Positions 1 to 8,251 of a stretch of 39,781 bases of DNA are shown one piece after another. This DNA is from a bacterium (GTDB lineage Bacteria > Patescibacteriota > Minisyncoccia > Phycocordibacterales > CAIZLB01): positions 1 to 39,781 of the forward strand of contig JAIXXV010000023.1 in assembly GCA_027490575.1 (NCBI GenBank). Direction: 5' to 3'. The position numbers were made by a program, and so were the translations under genes. The notes beneath the pieces are model-generated. The model saw nothing but the letters and a program-made list of their open reading frames with translations, was not told where the DNA came from and made no database searches. Each line of letters begins with the position of its first letter. Positions within the stretch are counted from its first letter, which is position 1.

Positions 1-1
1 T

Positions 2-667
2 TTATTTAATAGATATGAAGATTTTAAATTTTGAAACTTTGTCTCTATTTGATTCTATGACCAATGATTCTGCTGGAGCGTTGATATCGGCTGTGAAATT
101 CTCTACATCAGCAGTAAGTAATATCATGTCCAAAAGCTCGTCTATACCTTGTCCACTGACACCAGAAAATGCCACAAAAGGTATGGTTCCTCCATATCCT
201 TCAACATATATCTCACTTTCTGCTAGGGATTGCTTGGCTCTGTCTATATTTGCATTTGGCTTGTCTATCTTACTAATACCTACTATGAAAGGTATCGCAG
301 ATGCTTTTATCTCTCTGTATGCATCGAGTGTTTGTGGTTTTACACCGTCCTCAGCAGATACTATAAGTATGGCGATGTCCGCTGCATTAGCGCCACGTGA
401 TCTGATTGCATTGAAACTTTCGTGACCTGGTGTGTCGAGGAAAGTTATTGACTTAGAAATTTCTTTTCCAGCCTCTTTGAACTTGTGCACTACTTCGTAG
501 GCTGACATCTTTTGTGTAATACCACCAACTTCTTTTTGTACTATGTTTGATTTACGAATATAGTCGAGCAAAGTAGATTTTCCGTGATCAACATGTCCCA
601 TAACAACAACCACAGGCGGTCTGCTTTCTATCTGCACTTCTGAAGTTGGTTGTTGTTTTTTAATCAT
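2..667 (-). CDS. infB: Translation initiation factor IF-2, GTPase domain only (truncated)
   Basis: IF-2 delivers initiator tRNA to the 30S subunit in a GTP-dependent way. The 221-aa frame has only about 20 residues before the G domain. The P-loop GHVDHGKS is at residues 24-31, then GGITQ, DTPGHE, a G4 motif SKID (usually NKID) and a G5-like SGVSGQGI. The sequence follows the family to VIESNRDK, the first strand of domain II, then ends in about ten unrelated residues and a TAA at positions 2-4. Domains II, III and the tRNA-binding C-terminal domain are therefore absent from this frame, although CPR IF-2 proteins are normally around 500 aa or more. No Shine-Dalgarno precedes the ATG. The identity of the G domain is certain. 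Whether the gene is really broken, split or misassembled cannot be decided here because the window ends at this point. Confidence 0.85.
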   Translation of the reverse strand: MIKKQQPTSEVQIESRPPVVVVMGHVDHGKSTLLDYIRKSNIVQKEVGGITQKMSAYEVVHKFKEAGKEISKSITFLDTPGHESFNAIRSRGANAADIAILIVSAEDGVKPQTLDAYREIKASAIPFIVGISKIDKPNANIDRAKQSLAESEIYVEGYGGTIPFVAFSGVSGQGIDELLDMILLTADVENFTADINAPAESLVIESNRDKVSKFKIFISIK

Positions 668-1167
668 AGTTTGGTTTGTTTTAGGTTCTTGAAAATTTGT
701 ATTTGCAGTTTTTTAAATGATTTTCACGTTTTGGACTTGCTTATGATTCAGATCCGTGTTGTGTTGATGTTCTTGCTTTAAACAATGGAGCTCTTTTGTG
801 ATTTTGTGTAATAAAATTAACAAAAAAAGCTTTTTAACTTAAAAGTAAAAAAATACGAAGACAAAGGCTCCTTATGTCTATAAGATACAATATTATTGGT
901 GTTTTGGCAATTATCCTATCTTAAAATCCTGCAATACAAGAAATTAATTCAAAGTCAATTTAAAATTTATTATGACGAAATAATGAAAAATTGTTTCAAA
1001 TAAACTATAATGCTTGGGCATGGAATTTTACCTTGCATCCTTTTTTGTTAGCCTTTTTGTCCAACTTGATACTTAACATGTAATAATTGGAAATAAATCC
1101 TGATAACAAATAAGTACTGAGAGGAAAAATATTTATAAATTATCAATCAAATATTAATAAAAAATAA
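668..1167. other. AT-rich intergenic region with possible divergent promoters
   Basis: This 500-bp stretch separates the leftward IF-2 gene from the rightward surface-protein genes and holds no convincing reading frame. A TATAAT lies at 1006-1011 on the plus strand, with only a poor -35 (AATGAA at 982-987). It would give a leader of about 150 nt for the gene at 1168. On the minus strand TTGACT (953-958) and TATTGC (931-936) are 16 bp apart and could serve IF-2 through a long leader. No strong hairpin or repeat was seen. Confidence 0.4.
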
Positions 1168-2457
1168 ATGAAAAATATATTAAAAATAAGTAAAAAAATC
1201 AGCGCAGGAATAATGCTTTTTGCATTTGCGGTGACATCACTAGGATTCAGTGCATCTGTTCCTACTAGAGTTGATGCGGTCCCTTCAGCAATATGGAATG
1301 TTGCTGGTAGCAAGGTGATAACATTTGAATATCAATCAGCAAACTATGCTCACAATGTAACTTTGTCTCAAAGTGAGACAGGTGAACTTTCTGGTAGTGG
1401 AACATTTGCTGACTATGCTTGGACAATAACAAGTGGAAGTGTAACCGGTACAGCAATAAATTTCACTGCAAACTATACTGCTACTCCAGACGCAGTTGAT
1501 CCACTAACTACAATGACTGTTACTGGAATCATCAATCAAGATGGGTCTGTAACTGGAACTTGGTCTGATAACTATCAGGCCGGCTCTAGAAATGGAACAT
1601 TTACTGCTCCAGCTGGAACAGCTGAGGAAATACCTGTAGTTGTTGTACCGAAGGTTACAACAAACCCGGCTACTGCAATAACTGAAAATGGAGCTACTTT
1701 AAATGGTAGAAATGGAAATTCTCCTGCAACTGGGCACTCTTTCTGGGCTTCACTTAATACATTTAGTACAGAAGATCCGATTCTAGAAGAAGGTGTTTAC
1801 ACAACTCCAGATCTTGGAGCAATAGCGGCAGATACAGATTTTTCAGCGCCACTTTCTGCAACTGGCATAGCAGTAGCTACAAATACACAGTACTACTTCG
1901 CTGCATGGTCATATGTTGACGGTACTTGGCACCCTGGTCAGATAATGACCCTTACAACAGCATCAACAACACCTGTAACTGGTACAACAACTAGTACTTC
2001 TACAGGAGGTATTGATGGTGAAGTCGTATCAGGAAATGGGGAATTAGAAGTTACTTCTATCGTAAAGACAAAAGGAACTGCTATTGCAAACGGTGTCTTT
2101 GAGGATGGATGGGTATACACATTTGACATCACAGTTCCTACAAATGAAAAGAGATTGGCAATGAAATTGGGTGACTGGGTTAATACTTCTAATGCATCAA
2201 ACACTATAGCTACAGCTAATAATGTAAGAATATCATCTGCGCAAGCTGATAATTCTGGTGCAAAAATTGTTTTGACAGAGGCAGATGTTTATTCAGAACC
2301 AGAGCTTACTATGGCTACAGACCTAAACTCTGAGCTTGCTGGTATGCAAGTACAGGTTATTGTAGAGGTCAAAGTACCAACAGGCTCTGCAAATGGAACA
2401 TATTCTACAAGCTATGGAATTAGAACATCACCTGTAATTTCAGAAGAACTAAACTAA
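1168..2457 (+). CDS. Exported multidomain surface protein, function unknown
   Basis: A 429-aa protein with a typical export signal: basic residues KNILKISKK, a hydrophobic run AGIMLFAFAVTSLGFSA and a likely cleavage near residues 35-38. The mature part is Thr/Gly/Asn-rich and looks all-beta. Residues about 40-150 repeat short G-T-G-T strand patterns. Residues about 163-265 resemble a fibronectin-III-like module (TTNPATAITENGATLNG). A Thr/Ser linker follows, and then a C-terminal domain of about 140 residues with alternating strands. No catalytic motif, sortase signal or C-terminal membrane anchor is visible. The next gene starts 18 nt downstream and encodes a membrane-anchored Ser/Gly-rich protein, so the two probably form one envelope operon ending at the 3191-3242 terminator. 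No Shine-Dalgarno is present. Export is well supported; function is not recognised. Confidence 0.8.
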   Translation: MKNILKISKKISAGIMLFAFAVTSLGFSASVPTRVDAVPSAIWNVAGSKVITFEYQSANYAHNVTLSQSETGELSGSGTFADYAWTITSGSVTGTAINFTANYTATPDAVDPLTTMTVTGIINQDGSVTGTWSDNYQAGSRNGTFTAPAGTAEEIPVVVVPKVTTNPATAITENGATLNGRNGNSPATGHSFWASLNTFSTEDPILEEGVYTTPDLGAIAADTDFSAPLSATGIAVATNTQYYFAAWSYVDGTWHPGQIMTLTTASTTPVTGTTTSTSTGGIDGEVVSGNGELEVTSIVKTKGTAIANGVFEDGWVYTFDITVPTNEKRLAMKLGDWVNTSNASNTIATANNVRISSAQADNSGAKIVLTEADVYSEPELTMATDLNSELAGMQVQVIVEVKVPTGSANGTYSTSYGIRTSPVISEELN

Positions 2458-2475
2458 GTATAAAGAAGTAAATAT

Positions 2476-3111
2476 ATGAAAAAAATTAAATTGCTAGGCC
2501 TATATATAGCATTGTCACTAGTACTAACACCTTTGTCACAGGTAAGTGCTTCTGAAGTAGAAGGCTTTATACCTGTAGGAATACCTGTGCGTGAGACTAG
2601 AGGTTCAGAAGTCAAAGGATCAATAGATGAATCTATAACAGGCAATGTAGTAGCTCCTACTAATCCTAGTTCAGGAGGTGGCTCAACAGGGGGTTCTTCT
2701 CAAACTCCTGGAAATGTCATAGGTTCACTTTCAGGTTCAGTAACAGGTAGTGTTGGAAGCGGTTCAACTGGTGGAAGTGGGTCTGGAGAAGTACTAGGTG
2801 CTTCTACAGGCGGAAATACATCACAATCAAATCAATCTAATGGAACTGGCTCAACGAATACTTCAAATGGTCAATCGACTAGAAGTGCATCATCATCAGT
2901 AAAAACTACTGGTAGTGAAGCTGGAAGTGTTTTAGGGGCAGAGACATCAGAGAGTGCTGAAGTTGCTACATCAACTGATCAAGCTACAACAAGCACTTCA
3001 ACTGAGGATCAATCGTCATCAGAGTTAAATTGGTGGTGGATAATAATACTTATATTGCTAATACTCGCTGCGATTAGATACTATCTAACTCATCGAAAGA
3101 GCAATAAGTAA
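2476..3111 (+). CDS. Ser/Gly/Thr-rich exported protein with C-terminal membrane anchor
   Basis: A 211-aa protein. It starts with a signal peptide (MKKIKLLGLYIALSLVLTPL, probable cleavage after VSA-S near residue 25). It continues as a low-complexity Ser/Gly/Thr/Asn stalk of about 150 residues and ends in a single hydrophobic helix WWWIIILILLILAAIRYYL with a basic tail HRKSNK. This signal-stalk-helix-basic-tail layout resembles wall-anchored proteins, but no LPXTG-like sorting motif precedes the helix, so it is better read as a membrane-tethered stalk. It follows the previous exported protein by 18 nt and is followed by a strong terminator. The repetitive Gly/Ser codons leave composition biased, so homology searches will be weak. 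Function is unknown; a partner or anchor for the upstream protein is an inference from adjacency. Confidence 0.75.
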   Translation: MKKIKLLGLYIALSLVLTPLSQVSASEVEGFIPVGIPVRETRGSEVKGSIDESITGNVVAPTNPSSGGGSTGGSSQTPGNVIGSLSGSVTGSVGSGSTGGSGSGEVLGASTGGNTSQSNQSNGTGSTNTSNGQSTRSASSSVKTTGSEAGSVLGAETSESAEVATSTDQATTSTSTEDQSSSELNWWWIIILILLILAAIRYYLTHRKSNK

Positions 3112-3190
3112 TTCATCTAGTAATTCATCAATCCGGCGCAATTAATACAGCCAATATTGAGATAATTTAACTGGTCTGAAAATACAAAAC

Positions 3191-3242
3191 AAAAACCCTG
3201 CAAGTAATATATCTGAGAAGATACATGAAAGCAGGGTTTTTT
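3191..3242. terminator. Bidirectional intrinsic terminator
   Basis: Perfect arms AAAAACCCTGC and GCAGGGTTTTT enclose a loop of about 29 nt. The A-run on the left and T-run on the right let it end both the surface-protein operon from the left and the DUF4446 gene from the right. Confidence 0.85.
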
Positions 3243-3248
3243 GTGTGA

Positions 3249-3761
3249 TTATTTGCTCAACAACTGACACTTCTTCTTTGCATCCACAAGCGAAGCTTCC
3301 TCTTCTTCTGTAAGCTCATATGTTGATTTGAAATCTTCTACAGGCTTTGCATAGACGCTCATTCTATCACTTGAGTATAGACTAGATAGTATTAGTCCGT
3401 CGCCATTCTCATTTACAAAAGCACATGCGAAACTCTGGTTTCCTCCAGCACCTGTACCTTTGAATGGGTTGAAGCGCTTTGTCTCGATAGCTTGGACTGA
3501 TTTTCGCAGCCTCTTCTCTACAACCTTTAGATATTTTTCAGAATCTTCTTTGAATTCGTTGAGGGTATCAATCTCTCTCGCTAGCTCAATGATAGTATCC
3601 TCAATACTCACAGACTTAGTACTTCTCATCAGTCTGGTGATACGCCTGTTTTGCATTATCAAGACAATCATTAGGACTATACAAAATACAACAAGTACTA
3701 GTATGGCTAGCATTTCTTGAGATAGACCTGGAAATATGTTTTCTGTGAATTGAGTTATCAT
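3249..3761 (-). CDS. DUF4446 family membrane-anchored protein
   Basis: A 170-aa protein with one N-terminal transmembrane helix (about residues 18-40, ILVLVVFCIVLMIVLIM), a coiled-coil-like segment (about 60-95) and a conserved C-terminal block. The signature RFNPFKGTGAGGNQSFA, then NGDGLILSSLYSSDRMSVYAKP, matches the DUF4446 family. The family is known mainly from Firmicutes and CPR genomes and has no assigned biochemical role. The N-out or N-in topology cannot be set from the sequence, but the bulk of the protein lies on one side of the membrane. It is transcribed away from the cysteine desulfurase across a 58-bp shared promoter region that holds a perfect inverted repeat, and shares the bidirectional terminator with the surface-protein operon. 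Confidence 0.85.
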   Translation of the reverse strand: MITQFTENIFPGLSQEMLAILVLVVFCIVLMIVLIMQNRRITRLMRSTKSVSIEDTIIELAREIDTLNEFKEDSEKYLKVVEKRLRKSVQAIETKRFNPFKGTGAGGNQSFACAFVNENGDGLILSSLYSSDRMSVYAKPVEDFKSTYELTEEEEASLVDAKKKCQLLSK

Positions 3762-3780
3762 TTTTTAGTTTTGACTTATA

Positions 3781-3800
3781 TAATGTATAAGTATACATTA
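3781..3800. promoter_or_regulatory. 20-bp palindrome in a divergent promoter region
   Basis: Arms TAATGTAT and ATACATTA are perfectly complementary around a 4-nt centre AAGT. The repeat lies between two divergent genes, 20 bp from the DUF4446 start and 19 bp from the desulfurase start. It overlaps a TATAAT at 3779-3784, and a TTGACT sits at 3771-3776. This is the layout of an operator for a dimeric repressor, but no regulator gene is adjacent. Confidence 0.45.
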
Positions 3801-3819
3801 AGCTTTCAATGCAACAAAT

Positions 3820-5079
3820 ATGTTAAACTTTTTTAAGAAGAAAAATCTAGATTTGGGAGTAAGGGTCGGCAGAAATGTGGCCGATAAAAACATTTACCTA
3901 GACTATGCATCTCTTACGCCGGTGGATAGCAGAGTTTTAAATGTGTTCAATGATACCGTAGTCAATCTACCTTGCAATACATCGTCCCTCTATAAAGGTG
4001 GCGTTGAGGCTTATAAAAAGCTTGAGCAATGTCGAAAAACTGTCGCGGATATACTAGAGGTACAAGCCGAGGAGGTTTATTTTACATCAGGTGGCACTGA
4101 GTCTAATAATTTGGCTATAAAAGGACTTGTACGAGACATATCAAAAAAAGTCTCTTATAAGCCACATGTCATAAGCTCTGTCATAGAGCACCCATCAGTA
4201 GTTGAAGTCATAAAGTCTCTGGTAGCCGAAGGTCTTTGTGATGCGACTTATGTCGCAGTAGGAGAAGACGGACTTTTGGATCTTAAAGAGTTTAAAAAAG
4301 CACTAAGACCTGAAACTGTTCTGGTAAGCGTCCAATATGTAAATAATGAGATCGGAACAATCCAACCAATCAAAGAGATTGCCAAGCTGGTCAGATATCA
4401 TAGAAAAAATGTCACCATGAGTGATTTGCCATATATCCACACAGATGCATGCCAGGCTCCAGTATATCAACCTATGCGTGTGCCAGCTCTTGGTGTAGAT
4501 ATGCTGACTATAGATGCCTCAAAGATATATGGAGTTCGTGGTACTGGCATTTTATACAAAAGACGACGGGTGAAGTTGGAACCACTTATGCAAGGAGGTT
4601 CTCAGGAAAATGATCTTAGGCCTGGCACTGAAAACTTGGCAGGTATCACATCTATCAGTCGCGCGTTTGAGTTGTGCCAGCAAGAGCGTTCCGATGAGTC
4701 TGAGAGAGTAAGGATGCTTAGAGATGATTTACTTGAGCATTTGATAAGAAATGTTCCTAAACTAAAAGTAAATGGTTCTATCAAGGAAGATGAAAGACTA
4801 CCAAACAATATAAATGTATGTTTAGAAGGTATAGATGCAGAGTTCGCAGTACTCAAACTTGATGTTGCTGGTATAAGTGTGTCGTCAGTCACAAGTTGCC
4901 GTTCAAAAAATGAAGATTCTTCATCGTATGTTATAAGTGCAATGTATAATTCAGATTCGGGTGATAGTGCAGACTGCTCAAAGAGTTCTCTCCGTATTAC
5001 CCTCGGTAGATTTACCACCAAAGATGATATTTCCAAAGCAAAAACCCTTATAAGCAAATGCTTGACTAGTATGTTATAA
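3820..5079 (+). CDS. Cysteine desulfurase, IscS/NifS-type
   Basis: A 419-aa PLP enzyme that would take sulfur from L-cysteine for tRNA thiolation or Fe-S assembly. Seen: an N-terminal extension of about 24 residues, LDYASLTPVD, the cofactor-binding FTSGGTESNNLAIKG, IEHPSVVE, SVQYVNNEIGTIQPI, HTDACQA, and the Schiff-base lysine in ASKIYGVRGTG (K235). It also has the downstream GGSQENDLRPGTENLAG and RITLGRFTTKDDI. The active-site cysteine is most likely C360 in SSVTSCRSKNED, in the place of the usual SSGSAC loop. The residue before the lysine is Ser, where most family members have His. The gene is 15 nt upstream of clpB and may be cotranscribed, although clpB has its own -10 box. No Shine-Dalgarno is present. 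The family is certain; the IscS versus NifS-like subgroup is not. Confidence 0.9.
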   Translation: MLNFFKKKNLDLGVRVGRNVADKNIYLDYASLTPVDSRVLNVFNDTVVNLPCNTSSLYKGGVEAYKKLEQCRKTVADILEVQAEEVYFTSGGTESNNLAIKGLVRDISKKVSYKPHVISSVIEHPSVVEVIKSLVAEGLCDATYVAVGEDGLLDLKEFKKALRPETVLVSVQYVNNEIGTIQPIKEIAKLVRYHRKNVTMSDLPYIHTDACQAPVYQPMRVPALGVDMLTIDASKIYGVRGTGILYKRRRVKLEPLMQGGSQENDLRPGTENLAGITSISRAFELCQQERSDESERVRMLRDDLLEHLIRNVPKLKVNGSIKEDERLPNNINVCLEGIDAEFAVLKLDVAGISVSSVTSCRSKNEDSSSYVISAMYNSDSGDSADCSKSSLRITLGRFTTKDDISKAKTLISKCLTSML

Positions 5080-5094
5080 TCGTTACATAAAACT

Positions 5095-7803
5095 ATGCCA
5101 CCATTCAATCATTTTACAACAAAAGCAAAAGACGCCCTTAAAAAAGCCCATGAATTAGCCATAGAAAGGGCACAGAACCATGTGAGCCCTATGCACATGC
5201 TTACAGCACTGCTAGTCCAAGAGGATAGTATCGTTTTTTCTGTACTTGAGCGTATGGATGTCGACACTATACTTTTGACAGACAATGTTTTGGAGGCTAT
5301 CGAAGGAAGTGACTCAGGATCAACTCTTTCTCCTTCGTATCAACTTTACCTAACACCAGAGCTTGCACAGATTATCGAGAACTCTGCAAAAGTTGCAGCT
5401 TCTATGAAGGATGAGTTTGTGTCTATCGAGCACTTGTTCTTATCTATCTTTGATACTTCAAATGTCGCGCGAGACATGTTGTCTAGATTTAAGATTGATC
5501 GAGAAGGTATTTTGAAAGCTCTACACGAGCTAAAACAAAATAAATCTTCAGGTCAGGAAACTGGCGGTAATAAAAAGATGAAGGCTATAGCAAAGTACAC
5601 ACGTAACTTAACTGCTATGGCACGTGAACATAAACTCGATCCTGTGATCGGTAGAGATATGGAAATCATGAGAGTTATACAAATACTTTCAAGACGTACT
5701 AAAAACAACCCTATACTTATAGGTGAAGCTGGTGTTGGTAAGACAGCTATTGCAGAGGGCTTGGCCAACCGTATTGCCATGGGCGATGTGCCGGACTCAT
5801 TGAAAGATAAAGAGCTAGTGTCGCTAGATCTTGGTATTTTGATTGCAGGTACAAAGTACAGAGGTGAATTTGAAGAAAGATTGAAAAATATTTTAAAAGA
5901 AATTGAGAAGTCTGATGGTAAAATCATTCTCTTTATCGATGAAATACACACTATAGTAGGTGCAGGAGCAGCTGAAGGCTCACTAGATGCTTCAAATATG
6001 CTAAAACCAGCTCTTGCTAGAGGTGAGCTTCGTGCCATAGGAGCAACTACTCTAAAAGAGTATCAAAAGCACATTGAAAAAGACCCTGCTCTACAGCGAC
6101 GTTTTCAGCCTGTATATGTCAATGAGCCTTCTGTAGAAGACGCTGTTGCAATACTTCGTGGTCTAAAGGAAAAATACGAGCTTTATCACGGTGTGCGTAT
6201 CACTGATGATGCTATCGTGTCAGCTGTAAGTCTTTCTAGTAGATACATAAGTGACCGTTTCTTGCCTGACAAAGCAGTGGATCTGATAGACGAAGCTGCT
6301 TCTACTTTGAAGATTTCACTGGAGAATAAACCAGCCGAGTTAGAAGATGCGCATAGAAAGATCATGAGACTTGAGATAGAAAAGCAAGCATTAACCAATG
6401 ATATAAAAGCCACTTCAGATAAAAATGTCGCTCAAAAATCAAAAGATAGACTAAAAGAAGTGGAGGAAGATATAGCAAATCTACGATCTGGTACTACAGA
6501 AATAGAAGCAAAGTGGATAAATGAAAAAGAAACTCTTGCAGATATCAAAAATATCAAGAAGCAACTTGAGTCTTCGAGACAAGAGGCTGAAAGTGCCGAA
6601 GTAAAAGCAGATCTGTCAAAGGTTGCTGAGATAAGATATGGAAAGATACCAATGCTAGAGAAGGATCTAGATATAAAGACTAAGAAGCTAAAAAAACTGC
6701 AAGTGTCTAGACGCATTCTCAAAGAAGAGATCAATGAACAAGAGATTGCCAATGTAGTTTCAAGATGGACTGGTATACCTGTTTCAAGAATGCTTGAAGA
6801 AGAAGCTAGAAAGCTATCTCGTATGGAAGAGGACTTGCAAAAACAAGTTGTAGGCCAAGATCAGGCTGTAAAGCGTATTGCGGACACTATAAAACGTTCT
6901 CGTGCGGGCATAAATGACCCTCAGAGACCTATTGGCTCATTTATATTCCTAGGACCAACTGGTGTAGGTAAAACAGAGCTTACAAAGGCATTGGCCAAGT
7001 TTATGTTTGACGATGAAAAGGCACTTATCAGAGTGGATATGTCTGAGTACATGGAAAAGCATGCTGTTTCAAAGATTATAGGCGCTCCACCTGGATATGT
7101 TGGACATGAGGATTCTGGTTCGCTGACTGAGACTGTAAAGCATAGACCGTATTCTGTGATACTTTTCGATGAGATTGAAAAGGCTCACCCGGAGATTTTC
7201 AACGTGCTTCTACAGGTACTTGATAATGGTCGTCTAACTGACTCTAAAGGTAGAACTATAAACTTCAAGAATACTATCATTATCATGACATCAAATATCG
7301 GTGCTCAATACATCGACAAGATGCAAAAGATAGGATTCTCAGCAAGTACAAGTGATGGTCAAAACTATGAAGAGACAAAAGAGAAAGTTATGGAATCTTT
7401 GAAGGAACACTTCAGACCCGAGTTCATAAACAGACTCGATGAGATTGTTATCTTCGACATCTTAAGTCAAAAAGCTATCCGAAGTATCGTAGAAATAGAG
7501 CTCGACAAGATAAAGAAAAGACTTGAAGACAAAGAGATCAAGCTTGAGTTTACTGAGTCAGCTATCGAGTATCTAGCAAAAGAGGGTTACAACCCACAAT
7601 ACGGTGCTAGACCGCTCAAGAGACTTATACAAAACAAGATACTAAACCAAGTGGCATCTATGATCATTGATCAAGGTGTGCACAAGGGCGGGGTAGTGAA
7701 AGTAGACTTTAGTACTAAGCAGACTGACTTTTCTTTTGAAATAAAGAAGGGGAAGAAGGGTGCGATTCTTGGAAAAAGCCTAGTTGCTACTAGTACTCAA
7801 TAA
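5095..7803 (+). CDS. clpB: ClpB-type AAA+ disaggregase with a ClpC-like loop
   Basis: A 902-aa Hsp100 ATPase that threads aggregated or misfolded proteins through its hexameric pore in the cytoplasm. Domains in order: Clp N-domain (about 4-145), first AAA+ module with Walker A GEAGVGKT (about 209) and Walker B ILFIDEIH, a long coiled-coil middle domain (about 400-530, including RYGKIPMLEKDL), second AAA+ module with GPTGVGKT (about 621), VDMSEYMEKHAVSKIIGAPP and FRPEFINRLDE, and a C-terminal D2-small domain. The full-length middle domain and DPQRPIGSF point to ClpB. However, the second module carries KIGFSAS (about 745-751), where ClpC and ClpA hold the IGF/IGL loop that docks ClpP, and this segment is longer than in ClpB. 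A TATAAT at 5075-5080 lies 14 nt before the ATG. No heat-shock operator was recognised. Confidence 0.9.
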   Translation: MPPFNHFTTKAKDALKKAHELAIERAQNHVSPMHMLTALLVQEDSIVFSVLERMDVDTILLTDNVLEAIEGSDSGSTLSPSYQLYLTPELAQIIENSAKVAASMKDEFVSIEHLFLSIFDTSNVARDMLSRFKIDREGILKALHELKQNKSSGQETGGNKKMKAIAKYTRNLTAMAREHKLDPVIGRDMEIMRVIQILSRRTKNNPILIGEAGVGKTAIAEGLANRIAMGDVPDSLKDKELVSLDLGILIAGTKYRGEFEERLKNILKEIEKSDGKIILFIDEIHTIVGAGAAEGSLDASNMLKPALARGELRAIGATTLKEYQKHIEKDPALQRRFQPVYVNEPSVEDAVAILRGLKEKYELYHGVRITDDAIVSAVSLSSRYISDRFLPDKAVDLIDEAASTLKISLENKPAELEDAHRKIMRLEIEKQALTNDIKATSDKNVAQKSKDRLKEVEEDIANLRSGTTEIEAKWINEKETLADIKNIKKQLESSRQEAESAEVKADLSKVAEIRYGKIPMLEKDLDIKTKKLKKLQVSRRILKEEINEQEIANVVSRWTGIPVSRMLEEEARKLSRMEEDLQKQVVGQDQAVKRIADTIKRSRAGINDPQRPIGSFIFLGPTGVGKTELTKALAKFMFDDEKALIRVDMSEYMEKHAVSKIIGAPPGYVGHEDSGSLTETVKHRPYSVILFDEIEKAHPEIFNVLLQVLDNGRLTDSKGRTINFKNTIIIMTSNIGAQYIDKMQKIGFSASTSDGQNYEETKEKVMESLKEHFRPEFINRLDEIVIFDILSQKAIRSIVEIELDKIKKRLEDKEIKLEFTESAIEYLAKEGYNPQYGARPLKRLIQNKILNQVASMIIDQGVHKGGVVKVDFSTKQTDFSFEIKKGKKGAILGKSLVATSTQ

Positions 7804-7891
7804 TGATATATTAGTTTTCTAAATACGTAGGTCTGTGTGCTTTCAGCGGATTTTATCTGATCGGCGAACAAACTCAGTGTATTTGGAAAAT

Positions 7892-7975
7892 GCGTCGGTG
7901 GCGGAGTGGTCAATCGCAGTAGACTGTAAATCTATCGCCCATTGGGCTACGCAGGTTCGAATCCTGCCCGGCGCA
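7892..7975 (+). tRNA. tRNA-Tyr (anticodon GTA)
   Basis: An 84-nt class II tRNA. The acceptor GCGTCGG pairs with CCGGCGC with one U-G. The anticodon loop CTGTAAA puts GTA at 7926-7928. A long variable arm follows, and the T-arm GCAGG-TTCGAAT-CCTGC is perfect. The discriminator is A and CCA is not encoded. A hairpin terminator begins 7 nt downstream. Confidence 0.95.
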
Positions 7976-7981
7976 CATGTG

Positions 7982-8014
7982 AAAACTGTATGGCATTTAT
8001 GCCATACAGTTTTT
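7982..8014 (+). terminator. Intrinsic terminator of tRNA-Tyr
   Basis: A perfect stem of 15 bp (AAAACTGTATGGCAT with its complement) around a two- to three-base loop, ending in TTTTT. Its core GGCATTTATGCC recurs in a second hairpin at 8036-8047. Confidence 0.85.
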
Positions 8015-8251
8015 ATGTTATTGGCGCCGTAGAAAGGCATTTATGCCTTTCGGGTGGGATTCGAAAGGGTTCTCCTATATTTCTGACCGACCACAATTGC
8101 GATTTTAGATTGGTCGGGAAGAAATAGGAAACTCGTACTGGTCCTGTAAGGACCGAATCCTGCCCAGCGCACCTGCTTAAATTAGGTTTGATTTTAAGCA
8201 AATATATGCTAATATCTTAAAACCTAATAAAATCGAAATAAATACAAAACC
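8015..8251 (+). other. Gene-free region with tRNA-like debris and strong hairpins
   Basis: No protein gene is evident. The region repeats the core GGCATTTATGCC (8036-8047). It then forms a long stem, ATTTCT and CCGACCA (8079-8093) against TGGTCGG and AGAAAT (8111-8125), and another stem GGTCC/GGACC (8140-8153). It ends with a 22-nt near-copy of the tRNA-Tyr 3' end at 8154-8175. TTGATT (8188-8193) and TAATAT (8210-8215) could form the bL33 promoter. Confidence 0.45.
8154..8175 (+). repeat. Degenerate copy of the tRNA-Tyr 3' end
   Basis: CGAATCCTGCCCAGCGCACC with two further bases matches the tRNA-Tyr 3' end plus flank (7958-7979) at 20 of 22 positions. The upstream T-stem half does not pair properly, so this is a remnant and not a functional tRNA. 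Duplicated tRNA 3' ends are typical of integration sites or of decayed tandem tRNA genes. Confidence 0.6.

Noticed and set aside
7958-8175. Integrated mobile element at tRNA-Tyr
   Set aside because: Only about 195 bp separate the two tRNA-end copies and there is no integrase gene; at most an excision scar.
7843-8201. Short reading frames over tRNA-Tyr and its flank
   Set aside because: They overlap the tRNA and terminator on both strands and have no start signals; they are chance frames.
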